Of a DNA stretch of 27,075 bases, positions 1 to 8,087 are shown one piece after another. This stretch comes from Chitinophagaceae bacterium UBA7600 (GTDB lineage: Bacteria > Bacteroidota > Bacteroidia > Chitinophagales > Chitinophagaceae). The stretch is taken from NCBI GenBank assembly GCA_002478885.1, contig DLKC01000021.1:1-27075 (forward strand). Reading direction: 5' to 3'. The position numbers and the translations under genes were made by a program. The notes beneath the pieces are model-generated. The model was not told the origin of the DNA, made no database searches, and saw only the letters and a list, made by a program, of their open reading frames with translations. Position 1 is the first letter of the stretch; each line of letters opens with the position of its first letter.

Positions 1-20
1 ACAAGTGTGCGACGCAACAG
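1..20 (-). repeat. Dispersed intergenic element, copy 1
   Basis: The core GTTGCGTCGCAC reads on the minus strand at 7-18, followed by ACTTGT. A GC-rich GCCTGGCTT block lies upstream in element orientation, at about 40-52. The copy sits before the start of the Asp-box protein gene and is cut by the window edge. It is one of eight copies sharing this core. Confidence 0.85.
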
Positions 21-192
21 CCGACGCCATGGAAAAAAGGAAGCCAGGCTCACAAAGTCTTCCTGCATAATACTGAAATTCGGTGGCCAATGAATGAAGC
101 AGCGGCATGAAGGAAAAAATATGCCCGGCGATTATCACAGTTTTTTTATCTGTAAATATGGGGTATATTTCAGCTTCAAATTTTCTGGTCAA

Positions 193-3100
193 ATGAGAAA
201 AAAATGCTTGCTTCTGCCCGCCCTGCTAATGCTGTTTTTTTGTGTCAGTGCGCAAACAAAAGATGACAGCGCTTCAAAGAATTCAGACGCGTATTTGAAA
301 CCCGCTAAATGGAGATGTATCGGCCCCTTCAGAGGTGGCCGCTCCAATTGTGCTACCGGCGTAACGGGCAACCCTTACGTTTACTACCAGGGCACTACGG
401 GTGGCGGCCTTTGGAAGACCGACGACATGGGTATTACCTGGAGAAATATTTCTGACGGGTATTTTAAAACCGGTTCTGTAGGTGCTGTGGCTGTTGCAGA
501 AAGTGATCCCAATATCGTTTACGTTGGTATGGGCGAGCATGCTATTCGCGGTGTGATGACATCGCACGGCGATGGCGTTTATAAATCAACTGATGCGGGA
601 AAAACATGGAAAAAAATGGGGCTTGATTTGACCCAGCAAATTGCGCGGATCGCCATTAATCCCAAAGATCCCAATATTGTATACGTGGCAGCGCAGGGTG
701 CCATATATAGTCCTACCAGGGAAAGAGGTATTTATAAATCTGTTGACGGCGGCGTTACCTGGAAGAATGTATTGTTTGTAGATGAGAAGACCGGCTGTGC
801 AGAATTATCGATGGACATGAATAACCCTTCCATTCTTTATGCGGCCATGTGGGACCATGGAAGATTGCCGTGGCAGGTAATCAGCGGTGGGCCGGGCAGT
901 GGTTTGTACAAATCAACCGACGCGGGTGAACATTGGGAGAAAATGACCGACGGGCTGCCAAAGGAAATGGGTAAAATGGCTATTGCGGTTTGTCGCTCCA
1001 ATTCCGAAAAAGTATATGCCCTTATTGAAAGTGACTTTTCAAAAGATGCAGGCGGCTTGTATATGTCATCCGACGCCGGAAAGAGCTGGAGCCAGGTAAC
1101 AGGCGACCATCACCTGCTTCAAAGAGCGTGGTACTACATTGAACTCTTTCCTGATCCAAATAATGAAAACAATTTGTACGTGATGAGTTCCCCTGCCATG
1201 CATTCCATTGATGGCGGCAAAACATGGGAAGACATTTCAAATACGCATGGCGATTACCACAATCTCTGGATCAACCCCAACAATTCCGCCAACATGATCA
1301 TCTCTGATGATGGTGGCTCGGCCATTACCATCAATGCGGGAAAAACCTGGACAAGCCAGAATAACCAACCCACCGCCCAGTTTTATCGCATCAATGTTGA
1401 CAATATGTTCCCCTATAATATTTATGCGGGCCAACAGGACAATAGCTCAGTTAAAATTGCCAGCCGCGCCTTTGGAAGCGGGGGGATAGATGTAACCAAC
1501 TGGACTTCTTCCGCAGGTGGTGAGAGCGCTTTTCTTGCATTCAATCCTGATGACCCGAAATACGTGATGGGTGGCGGCTATAATGGAGGTATTGATATCC
1601 TCAATTCCACTGCGTTTGCCGGCACCAGTGTGATGGAAGCGCCGATTCAATACCAGTCCCGCTCTGCAAAAGACATAAAATATCGATGTAACTGGAATGC
1701 TCCTATTATATGCAGTAAATATGACCCCAACGTTTTCTATCATGGCGCACAGTTATTGCTGCGCACTTCAGACATGGGCAAAACCTGGACAGAAGCCTCG
1801 CCTGATTTAACCCGCAACGAAAAAGCAAAACAGGGCACTCCGGGTGTTCCGTTTACCAATGAAGGTGTAGGCGCGGAGAACTACGGCACCCTCGCTTATA
1901 TCATGGAATCGCCCATTGAGAAAGGCGTTATTTACACAGGCAGTGATGATGGACTGGTTTATGTAACCAGGGACAATTGTGCACACTGGACAAACGTTAC
2001 GCCTGCCGGCCTGCAGGAATGCCTGGTCAACGCCATTGAGGTCTCCCCTTTTGATAAAGCGACGGCATATATCGCTACAACGAGATATAAATTCAATGAT
2101 AAAAGCCCCGGCCTTTATAAAACAACCGATTATGGTAAAACGTGGACAAAGATCAACAACGGTATTCCCGACGGAGCTTTTACAAGGGTTGTGAGAGAAG
2201 ATCCTGTTAGAAAAGACCTGTTGTTCGCAGGCACCGAAACAGGAATTTATATTTCATGGAACGGTGGCAAAAACTGGGAACCTTTTCAATTGAATATGCC
2301 GGTATGCCCGATCACCGATTTGCGTATCCATAAAGGCAATCTTATAGCCGCCACTTCGGGCAGGTCTTTCTGGATCCTCGATGACCTTAGCTTGATCGAG
2401 CAATACAAAAAAGACAATAAGGCATTTTCATTATACACCCCCGACCCTGCCGTCATAAACAACAGTGGCAGCGAACTCGACGACAATAATGCGGATTTCA
2501 ACGGGTTAACAACAAATCATGGGGTAAACCCGGCCAGTGGTATTGTATTCTATTACCAGCTGCCTGATGCAAAAGATTCAGTTGCGCTTACAATGGAGAT
2601 TAAAGATGTATCGGGCAACCTGGTGAGAACATTCAGTTCATTAAAAGATAGCAATTACAGGAGATATGACGGCGCACCTCCGGCAGACCCTGTTTTATCA
2701 AAATCCAAAGGTCTTAACCGTTTTGTATGGAACATGCGGTACCCCAGTATTCCCGGAATTCCGGATGTTTATTTTGACGGAACACTGCATGGCCACAAAG
2801 CCATTCCGGGAACCTATACCGTTACGCTGAAAATGGGTAGCCAGCAACTTTCAACACAGGCCCAGATATTGTCAAATCCGCTCTATCCAACCGACGCGAC
2901 TACTTACCAGGAGTACAACACCGTAATGACAAACCTGGAAAAAGAATTAACCGTTATGCATAATATGGTAAACAAGATGGATGCAAAAAGGCAGCAACTG
3001 GAAAAACTTGTTGCCTCATTGACAGGTGACAAATATGCCTCACTGAAAACAGAAGCAGCGGCACTTGCAAAAAAGATGAAGACATGGGATGAAGACATGG

Positions 3101-3354
3101 TGCAGCGCCAGACAAAAGTGTATGACGATGCTGAGAACTTCCCGGTAAAATTCACGGGCAATTACGTGTTCCTCGTTAATCAAACCGAAAGCGATATTCC
3201 GCGTGTGAACCAGCCTTCGCTCGATAGGATGAAGGACCTGAATGCACAATGGTCTGTACTAAAAAACAGGGGTATGGAAATCCTCGATACAGACATTGCC
3301 GCTTTAAATAAGAAATTGTGGGATGCAGGCCTGGGAGCCGTTTGGACAAATTAA
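193..3354 (+). CDS. Secreted Asp-box (BNR/VPS10 sortilin-like) beta-propeller protein
   Basis: The start at 193 is chosen because [20 protein letters not shown] is a clean signal peptide; the frame stays open upstream to 94, but that extension would bury the signal. The product is 1053 aa. At least ten Asp-box motifs of the form S/T-x-D-x-G-x-x-W are visible, beginning with TDDMGITW at residues 76-83 and including [32 protein letters not shown] and TTDYGKTW. They are spread over the first 700 or so residues, which fits one or two large propellers as in VPS10/sortilin-type glycosyl-hydrolase-like proteins. The last 150 residues are helix-rich, with a likely coiled coil near [20 protein letters not shown]. 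There is no T9SS sorting domain, so it is probably periplasmic or released by the Sec route. Related Bacteroidota proteins are annotated only by their BNR repeats, and the substrate is unknown. Transcription probably ends at the strong hairpin 27 bp after the stop. Confidence 0.87.
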   Translation: MRKKCLLLPALLMLFFCVSAQTKDDSASKNSDAYLKPAKWRCIGPFRGGRSNCATGVTGNPYVYYQGTTGGGLWKTDDMGITWRNISDGYFKTGSVGAVAVAESDPNIVYVGMGEHAIRGVMTSHGDGVYKSTDAGKTWKKMGLDLTQQIARIAINPKDPNIVYVAAQGAIYSPTRERGIYKSVDGGVTWKNVLFVDEKTGCAELSMDMNNPSILYAAMWDHGRLPWQVISGGPGSGLYKSTDAGEHWEKMTDGLPKEMGKMAIAVCRSNSEKVYALIESDFSKDAGGLYMSSDAGKSWSQVTGDHHLLQRAWYYIELFPDPNNENNLYVMSSPAMHSIDGGKTWEDISNTHGDYHNLWINPNNSANMIISDDGGSAITINAGKTWTSQNNQPTAQFYRINVDNMFPYNIYAGQQDNSSVKIASRAFGSGGIDVTNWTSSAGGESAFLAFNPDDPKYVMGGGYNGGIDILNSTAFAGTSVMEAPIQYQSRSAKDIKYRCNWNAPIICSKYDPNVFYHGAQLLLRTSDMGKTWTEASPDLTRNEKAKQGTPGVPFTNEGVGAENYGTLAYIMESPIEKGVIYTGSDDGLVYVTRDNCAHWTNVTPAGLQECLVNAIEVSPFDKATAYIATTRYKFNDKSPGLYKTTDYGKTWTKINNGIPDGAFTRVVREDPVRKDLLFAGTETGIYISWNGGKNWEPFQLNMPVCPITDLRIHKGNLIAATSGRSFWILDDLSLIEQYKKDNKAFSLYTPDPAVINNSGSELDDNNADFNGLTTNHGVNPASGIVFYYQLPDAKDSVALTMEIKDVSGNLVRTFSSLKDSNYRRYDGAPPADPVLSKSKGLNRFVWNMRYPSIPGIPDVYFDGTLHGHKAIPGTYTVTLKMGSQQLSTQAQILSNPLYPTDATTYQEYNTVMTNLEKELTVMHNMVNKMDAKRQQLEKLVASLTGDKYASLKTEAAALAKKMKTWDEDMVQRQTKVYDDAENFPVKFTGNYVFLVNQTESDIPRVNQPSLDRMKDLNAQWSVLKNRGMEILDTDIAALNKKLWDAGLGAVWTN

Positions 3355-3381
3355 TCACCCGGGCAACACAGCAGGATTGTT

Positions 3382-3415
3382 AAAATATGGTTGGCAATGC
3401 CAGCCATATTTTTTT
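3382..3415 (+). terminator. Rho-independent terminator of the Asp-box gene
   Basis: A 14-bp stem (3382-3395 with 3399-3412, one G-U wobble) has a 3-nt loop AAT. The 3' arm ends in a T run that continues to 3415. It lies 27 bp after the stop codon at 3354. Confidence 0.88.
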
Positions 3416-3468
3416 GCCCTGGATGCAGCATGTATCGCGAGCACCTGGCTGCGCAAAGTTCAGAAAGT

Positions 3469-3486
3469 ACAAGAGTGCGACGCAAG
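3469..3486 (-). repeat. Dispersed intergenic element, copy 2
   Basis: On the minus strand the core reads CTTGCGTCGCAC, one mismatch at the first base, followed by TCTTGTACTTTC. A GCCCCGGCTTTTG block lies about 25 nt upstream in element orientation. The copy is between two plus-strand genes and opposite to both. Confidence 0.85.
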
Positions 3487-3602
3487 CGCTGTTGCCATAT
3501 AAACAAAAGCCGGGGCCATAAATTATCATTCAACATGCAGCTAAGTGAGCTGCATTGCAACGACCATGCAAACATTTTTACACGCAGCATATTTTGTAAA
3601 AA

Positions 3603-3610
3603 TAACTTTG
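3603..3610 (+). promoter_or_regulatory. -7 promoter box (TAACTTTG) of the cation efflux gene
   Basis: TAACTTTG matches the Bacteroidota primary-sigma -7 consensus TAnnTTTG exactly and lies 20 bp before the ATG at 3630, implying a very short leader. No clear -33 TTTG is present; the expected place holds a T-rich run. Confidence 0.6.
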
Positions 3611-3629
3611 CGCATTATTGAAAAAAAGC

Positions 3630-4577
3630 ATGGCACACGAGCAGCACGAACATCACCACGCAGGGCATAGCCACAGTCACGCACCTGTTATCACAAGCGT
3701 GAACAGGGCTTTTGTCACCGGTATTGTTTTAAACCTTGCCTATGTGATGATACAGGTAGTGATGGGCCTGCGGATAAATTCATTGTCGCTGCTTTCAGAT
3801 GCCGGCCATAATTTTCTTGATGTTGCCGGGCTCGCTTTGGCGATGATCGCTTTTAAATTATCGAAATCGAAAAGCACAGAGAAATACACGTATGGCTACC
3901 GGAAATCCTCAATACTTATCTCGCTGCTCAATGCGGTGATATTACTGGTCTCGATCGGCGCCATCGGCTACGAAGCTGTGCTGCGGTTCGGCCACCCCGA
4001 ACCGCTGCCCGGTGTTACCATCGCTGTTATCGCAGCAGTTGGCATTGTTATAAATGGAGTTTCGGCATTCTTGTTTTTCAGGGATAAGGAAAGCGACATT
4101 AATGTAAAGGCCGCATTCCTGCATCTTGCTTCAGATGCATTGGTATCGCTTGGGTTGGTTGCCGGAGGCGTGATCATTTATTACACGAATCTTTATTGGA
4201 TCGACCCGTTGCTAAGCATACTTATTTGCGTCGTGATCATCGCAAGCACATGGGGATTATTGAGAGACAGCCTGCGGTTATCACTCGATGGCGTGCCTTC
4301 TGACATTGATCTGAACAAAATAAAAAAAGAGGTTTTGAAAGTAGCCGGTGTGGTAGATTTTCATCACCTGCACGTATGGGCCATCAGCACCACGCAAAAT
4401 GCACTCACTGCACACCTTGTAGTGTCAGAACAACTTTCAAATGCGGAAGTTGCAAAACTGAAACAACATATTAAACATGAGTTGGAACACCTGAACATAC
4501 AGCATGCAACGCTCGAAACAGAAACCGGCTTGTGTTTAGAAAAGAACTGTGAACACGAAAACCATGTGGATGAGTAA
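3630..4577 (+). CDS. Cation diffusion facilitator, zinc-type (CzcD/ZitB-like)
   Basis: A 315-aa membrane transporter that exports Zn(II) or similar divalent metals from the cytoplasm in exchange for protons, by family knowledge. The ATG at 3630 is preferred over an in-frame TTG at 3618 because it gives MAHEQHEHHHAGHSHSH, the His-rich N-terminus usual in this family. About six hydrophobic segments follow. The metal site is visible as two HxxxD pairs: H60/D64 in SDAGHNFLD and H165/D169 in HLASD, the pattern of zinc-selective members. The C-terminal cytoplasmic domain contains HHLHVWAISTTQNALTAHLV, typical of the CDF dimerisation domain. It appears monocistronic with its own -7 box. No canonical terminator follows; a degenerate copy of the dispersed element lies just past the stop. 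Exact metal specificity cannot be read from sequence. Confidence 0.93.
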   Translation: MAHEQHEHHHAGHSHSHAPVITSVNRAFVTGIVLNLAYVMIQVVMGLRINSLSLLSDAGHNFLDVAGLALAMIAFKLSKSKSTEKYTYGYRKSSILISLLNAVILLVSIGAIGYEAVLRFGHPEPLPGVTIAVIAAVGIVINGVSAFLFFRDKESDINVKAAFLHLASDALVSLGLVAGGVIIYYTNLYWIDPLLSILICVVIIASTWGLLRDSLRLSLDGVPSDIDLNKIKKEVLKVAGVVDFHHLHVWAISTTQNALTAHLVVSEQLSNAEVAKLKQHIKHELEHLNIQHATLETETGLCLEKNCEHENHVDE

Positions 4578-4595
4578 CAAAGATCTTTTTGGGTT

Positions 4596-4642
4596 GCCGG
4601 CTACAGAGCTATGACCGGCTTCGTTGTGTCACTCCCTTGTAC
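4596..4642 (+). repeat. Degenerate copy of the dispersed intergenic element
   Basis: GCCGG, a 14-nt spacer and CCGGC form a hairpin. It is followed by TTCGTTGTGTCACTCCCTTG, which aligns with the element's TTTTGTTGCGTCGCACTCTTG after a 2-base deletion and substitutions. It lies directly after the cation efflux gene in the same orientation. The hairpin makes the homology more convincing than the core alone. Confidence 0.5.
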
Positions 4643-4680
4643 GCTGGTGCATGCAGCAGCAACGTTACTGGCTGAAGTCT

Positions 4681-4709
4681 TAAAACAAAAATCCCCGCTG
4701 TGCGGGGAT
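4681..4709 (-). terminator. Rho-independent terminator of pyk
   Basis: ATCCCCGC and GCGGGGAT (4691-4698 with 4702-4709) pair around a 3-nt loop. On the minus strand they are followed by TTTTGTTTTA. It is 6 bp beyond the pyk stop. Confidence 0.9.
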
Positions 4710-4715
4710 CTTATC

Positions 4716-6209
4716 TTAATCAACTTTTGAAATTTTTAAAACATTGGTGGGAAGGTGCATGTGAACCGGCGTGCTTCCGGTGTTAACCACAATATCACCG
4801 CTCTTAACGAAACCACGTTCTTTAAGAATATTGATCTGGTCTTCGATAATATCGTCAAGACTTTCTTCTTCATCGTAATAAAAAGCCCTTACACCCCAGC
4901 TAAGACTCAGCTGGTTAACCAGTGTCTTTGTTTTTGTAAATACATACAGGTGGGATTTTGGCCGGTAACTGCTGAGAATAAAACCGGTGTAACCACTTTG
5001 CGTCATACCTACAAGCGCATTGGCGTTGGTATCCTGTGCTATTTTACAGGCATTGTAACAAATAGCATCACTGAGGAACGAAGGTGATTTTTGCTGCGGC
5101 TTCAAATCCCCTTCCCTGTCATAACGGTATTCTGTTTTCTCCACCTCCAGGATAATCTTACGCATTGTTTGCACAACAAGCGCCGGGTGATTGCCGGTTG
5201 CTGTTTCGCCGCTGAGCATCACGGCGTCTGCGCCTTCCAGTACCGCGTTGGCCACGTCGGTGATTTCACTGCGGTTTGGCTTTACACGGTCGATCATGCT
5301 TTCCATCATTTGTGTTGCCACAATAACGGGCTTTGCACGGTGAATACATTTACGGATGATGTCGCGCTGAGCCATCGGGACTTTCTCAACAGGCAGCTCC
5401 ACACCAAGGTCACCACGGGCAACCATCACGCCATCTGATTCAACGATAATATTCCTCAGGTCTACAAGCGCCGAAGGCATTTCTATTTTAGCAATAACTT
5501 TTGTCGGGCTGTTCGCTTTGTTGAGCCTTGCCTTGAGGTCAATGATATCATCTGCCTTACGAACAAAAGACAATGCAACCCATTCCACTTTTTGCGAAAT
5601 AATAAACTCAAGATCGACCAGGTCTTTCTCTGTAAGAGAAGGGAGAGATATTTCCGTATCGGGAAGGTTAACTCCTTTTTTCGGATAAAGGGTACCCCCA
5701 TAGGTAACGCTCACTTTCACATCGCCATCTTCTGTAATGTTTACAACAACTACTTCGAGTTTCCCGTCATCTATCAATATTTTGTTACCGACTTTTACAT
5801 CTTCATGAAGATTGGGATATGAAACATAGATCTTTTCTTTTGTACCGACTACCTTTTGTTTGGAGGTAAAAGTGAGTATATCGCCCGGTGCAATTTCCAA
5901 AGCGCCATTTTCTATCTCGCCAACCCTTAATTTGGGTCCTTGCAAATCAGCGAGAATAGCGATATTAAACGGCTCTTTTGCTCTCAATTCCCTTATGTAT
6001 TCTATAATACGGGCTTTATCTTCATGCGTACCATGCGAGAAGTTTAACCTGAACACATTTACGCCTGCAAGGCAAAGCTCATGCAATTTTTCATAAGTGT
6101 CACAGGCTGGCCCTACAGTTGCAACAATCTTTGTACGGTGAAAGGCGTGTTGAATACCCAGCTCTTTATCCATTTCAGGATGCAGGTACTTGTTGATGTT
6201 TACTGACAT
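4716..6209 (-). CDS. pyk: Pyruvate kinase
   Basis: Catalyses phosphoenolpyruvate + ADP to pyruvate + ATP, the last step of glycolysis, in the cytoplasm. The 497-aa product has the NFSHG motif (56-60), the active-site signature around IAKIEMPSALVD (239-250; catalytic Lys241, metal ligand Glu243), ARGDLGVELP (264-273; Asp267) and the GETATGNHP segment. The K+-site region reads ADLQGPKLRVG (residues 87-97) instead of the LDTKGPEIRTG form of K+-dependent enzymes: Leu89, Gln90, Lys93 and Val96 match the pattern described for K+-independent pyruvate kinases. It lies 56 bp after pfkA on the same strand and is probably cotranscribed, ending at the terminator 6 bp past its stop. The start ATG gives the expected N-terminus, with the HRTKIVATVGPA strand at residues 24-35. 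Confidence 0.97.
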   Translation of the reverse strand: MSVNINKYLHPEMDKELGIQHAFHRTKIVATVGPACDTYEKLHELCLAGVNVFRLNFSHGTHEDKARIIEYIRELRAKEPFNIAILADLQGPKLRVGEIENGALEIAPGDILTFTSKQKVVGTKEKIYVSYPNLHEDVKVGNKILIDDGKLEVVVVNITEDGDVKVSVTYGGTLYPKKGVNLPDTEISLPSLTEKDLVDLEFIISQKVEWVALSFVRKADDIIDLKARLNKANSPTKVIAKIEMPSALVDLRNIIVESDGVMVARGDLGVELPVEKVPMAQRDIIRKCIHRAKPVIVATQMMESMIDRVKPNRSEITDVANAVLEGADAVMLSGETATGNHPALVVQTMRKIILEVEKTEYRYDREGDLKPQQKSPSFLSDAICYNACKIAQDTNANALVGMTQSGYTGFILSSYRPKSHLYVFTKTKTLVNQLSLSWGVRAFYYDEEESLDDIIEDQINILKERGFVKSGDIVVNTGSTPVHMHLPTNVLKISKVD

Positions 6210-6265
6210 ATTTTTTCAAATTAATGACCGTTGTTGGTTAATGAAGGCAAGCAATTACGGTCGTA

Positions 6266-7249
6266 TTAACTGGCAAGTATTTTTATGATCTTCATCCACT
6301 CATCGCTGATCTGTTGCTTCTCCCTGATGGCGACATTGATGGGGGTGTAATGCATTTTGTTGTCTTGTATCCCTACCATAACGTTATGGGTACCATCAAG
6401 CAAACACTCCACCGCGTGATATCCCATACGGCTGGAGATAACCCTGTCCAGGCAGGAAGGCGAGCCACCTCGCTGGATATGCCCGAGAATCGTAACACGA
6501 ATATCAAGGTTTGGCAAATGCTGCTTCAGGATGTTGGCCACACCGTTTGCGCCACCAGAACTATGTCCTTCTGCAACCACCACAAGGTTCACCAGCTTTT
6601 TTCGCTTCTCTTTTTCAGACATGGAAGCTATTACTTCTTCGAGTGTGGTCTCTTCTTCCGGTATCAAAATATTTTCTGCGCCGGTGGCAATACCGCTGTG
6701 CAACGCAATATACCCTGCATGACGGCCCATTACTTCCACGATAAATAAGCGGTCGTGTGCATCGGCCGTATCGCGTATTTTGTCTATACACTCAACCGCT
6801 GTATTAACCGCGGTATCAAAACCAATAGTAAAATCTGTTCCGTAAAGATCTTTATCAATTGTACCGGGCAGACCAACGCAGGGAATTCCAAACTCCTGGC
6901 TCAATTTATAAGCACCTGTAAAACTGCCGTCACCACCAATCACAACAAGTCCGTCGATTCCTCTTTTGTCCAGGTTGTCGAAAGCTTTCTTCCTCCCTTC
7001 TTCGCTATAGAATTCTTTACTGCGTGCCGTTTTAAGAATGGTGCCACCACGTTGAATAATGTTTGCAACAGAGCGGGAATTCATTTGTACTATTTCATCT
7101 TCGATCATGCCGTTATACCCCCTGTAAATCCCAAAAACATCAAGCCCATGGTATAGTCCGGTTCTTACTGCTGCTCTAATTGCCGCATTCATTCCAGGTG
7201 AATCACCACCCGAGGTTAACACCCCGATTTTTGTAACTTTTTTTGACAT
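6266..7249 (-). CDS. pfkA: ATP-dependent 6-phosphofructokinase
   Basis: Phosphorylates fructose 6-phosphate to fructose 1,6-bisphosphate, the committed step of glycolysis. The 327-aa length is normal for the bacterial enzyme. Visible motifs are GVLTSGGDSPGMNAAIRA at the N-terminus, RGGTILKTARS (67-76), GGDGS (105-109), GLPGTIDKD (126-134) and VEVMGRHAGY (171-180). The Gly in GGDGS is the ATP-type residue, whereas PPi-dependent enzymes have Asp there. The catalytic loop reads TIDKD rather than the TIDND of Escherichia coli; both aspartates are kept. It is first gene of a pfkA-pyk operon, with a 56-bp gap. Upstream there is a TACTTTCG box and a perfect 8-bp inverted repeat near the likely mRNA 5' end, which may be a regulatory site. 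Confidence 0.97.
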   Translation of the reverse strand: MSKKVTKIGVLTSGGDSPGMNAAIRAAVRTGLYHGLDVFGIYRGYNGMIEDEIVQMNSRSVANIIQRGGTILKTARSKEFYSEEGRKKAFDNLDKRGIDGLVVIGGDGSFTGAYKLSQEFGIPCVGLPGTIDKDLYGTDFTIGFDTAVNTAVECIDKIRDTADAHDRLFIVEVMGRHAGYIALHSGIATGAENILIPEEETTLEEVIASMSEKEKRKKLVNLVVVAEGHSSGGANGVANILKQHLPNLDIRVTILGHIQRGGSPSCLDRVISSRMGYHAVECLLDGTHNVMVGIQDNKMHYTPINVAIREKQQISDEWMKIIKILAS

Positions 7250-7305
7250 TGTATCAGAATAAGAAATAATTCTTAAAAAATTTCCACACCGGCAGGCAAA
7301 TCGTT

Positions 7306-7328
7306 AAATGAGTTCTACTCATTTTTTT
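7306..7328. promoter_or_regulatory. Perfect palindrome in the pfkA leader/promoter
   Basis: AAATGAGT TCT ACTCATTT (7306-7324) is a perfect 8-bp inverted repeat with a 3-nt spacer. It lies just downstream of the putative pfkA -7 box, near the expected transcription start. It could be a repressor operator or a 5' mRNA stem-loop. On the plus strand a T run (to 7328) follows, so it also resembles a terminator, but no plus-strand gene ends here. Confidence 0.5.
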
Positions 7329-7335
7329 GAAGTCA

Positions 7336-7343
7336 CGAAAGTA
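7336..7343 (-). promoter_or_regulatory. Putative -7 box (TACTTTCG) for pfkA-pyk
   Basis: The minus strand reads TACTTTCG, one mismatch from TAnnTTTG, 87 bp before the pfkA ATG. No clear -33 element is visible, so this is tentative. Confidence 0.35.
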
Positions 7344-7552
7344 AGGATTTGCTGATAAAATATAAAGCAGATAGAAAAACAAAATATTTACCACAGCAGG
7401 CACAAACCCTTATTTGTTTAACGGGCATTTTTTAATACAGGATATCGTCTCTTCTTTTCATATGCTAACAAACAAGTATTAGCCAAACGTCGATGCCTGC
7501 GAAAAGCTTAGAGGTATTTTAGGGTAAATATCGTTGCCTTGTGATGCTGCAG

Positions 7553-7584
7553 TACAAGAGTGCGACGCAACAACTGTTGAAGTT
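7553..7584 (-). repeat. Dispersed intergenic element, copy 3
   Basis: The minus strand carries the core GTTGCGTCGCAC (7560-7571) followed by TCTTGTAC. Just before the core a hairpin ACAACT TCAAC AGTTGT is visible, and farther upstream a GGCCGCGG block. It lies about 310 bp upstream of pfkA. Confidence 0.87.
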
Positions 7585-7850
7585 GTTTACCGCGGCCTGG
7601 TAACAAAAAATAAATGACAATGGCATTTATCATATACCAACCGACCAATAGCATAATTATTACAAAACACAAAGGCAAGGTAGACAACGGAATAATGAAA
7701 AGACACTATTGAAATTTATTCGCTTAGCCTTAAATCAACATCAAAAGTATTGCTGAAAACACTGCCGCGGAACGCCGCTGATTTTAATTGCAAAACAATT
7801 ACGCTGTCTAAGCGTTTATGTAAAAGTTTAAGACTTCGCTTGTATTTGAA

Positions 7851-7877
7851 TGAAAAACAACCCCTTAAAAAAGGGTT
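7851..7877 (-). terminator. Terminator-like hairpin on the minus strand, no assigned gene
   Basis: On the minus strand AACCC and GGGTT arms (plus a TT/AA extension with one bulged base) flank an A/T loop and are followed by GTTTTTCATT. No minus-strand gene ends here, so it may close an unrecognised short transcript or be chance. Confidence 0.3.
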
Positions 7878-8038
7878 AATAAATCTATGGCATTGCAATT
7901 ATAAATGATAATGAACCCACATTTGTGTTAGCATGTTGTGAGGTCGCAGGTAACATGGGTCGTTTGATGACTAGATTTCAGGGATCAAGCAGTTTGAATA
8001 GACAAGCATTAAATTCAATTCCAGATAAACCAATATTG

Positions 8039-8060
8039 TTTTGTACCGTGCTGTACAAAA
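8039..8060 (+). promoter_or_regulatory. Operator-like inverted repeat upstream of the esterase
   Basis: TTTTGTAC CGTGCT GTACAAAA is a perfect 8-bp inverted repeat ending 27 bp before the ATG at 8088. A possible promoter overlaps it: TTTG at 8040-8043, 17-bp spacer, TAAATTTT at 8061-8068 (weak -7 box). A bound regulator would cover the -33 region. Confidence 0.45.
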
Positions 8061-8087
8061 TAAATTTTTCAACAAACTGTCATCATT

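Larger units (their letters stand above)
7250..8087. other. Long gap between pfkA and the esterase gene
   Basis: An 838-bp, mostly AT-rich stretch between divergent genes. It holds the pfkA promoter region and palindrome (7306-7343), dispersed-element copy 3 (core 7560-7571), an inverted pair CGCTTAG (7721-7727) / CTAAGCG (7808-7814), a minus-strand terminator-like hairpin (7851-7877) and the operator-like inverted repeat before the esterase (8039-8060). Short open frames occur, for example 60 codons on the minus strand at 7716-7898, but none has recognisable features. No tRNA or known riboswitch was seen. Confidence 0.7.

Noticed and set aside
3391..3621. Open frame between the Asp-box gene and the cation efflux gene
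   Set aside because: It begins inside the terminator and runs through dispersed-element copy 2 and the -7 box; no protein features.
5091..5438. Open frames antisense to pyk and pfkA
   Set aside because: Opposite strand of well-recognised glycolytic genes; long only because of codon bias.
7716..7898. 60-codon minus-strand open frame in the pfkA-esterase gap
   Set aside because: No signal peptide, domain or promoter; a terminator-like hairpin lies within it; length is expected by chance.
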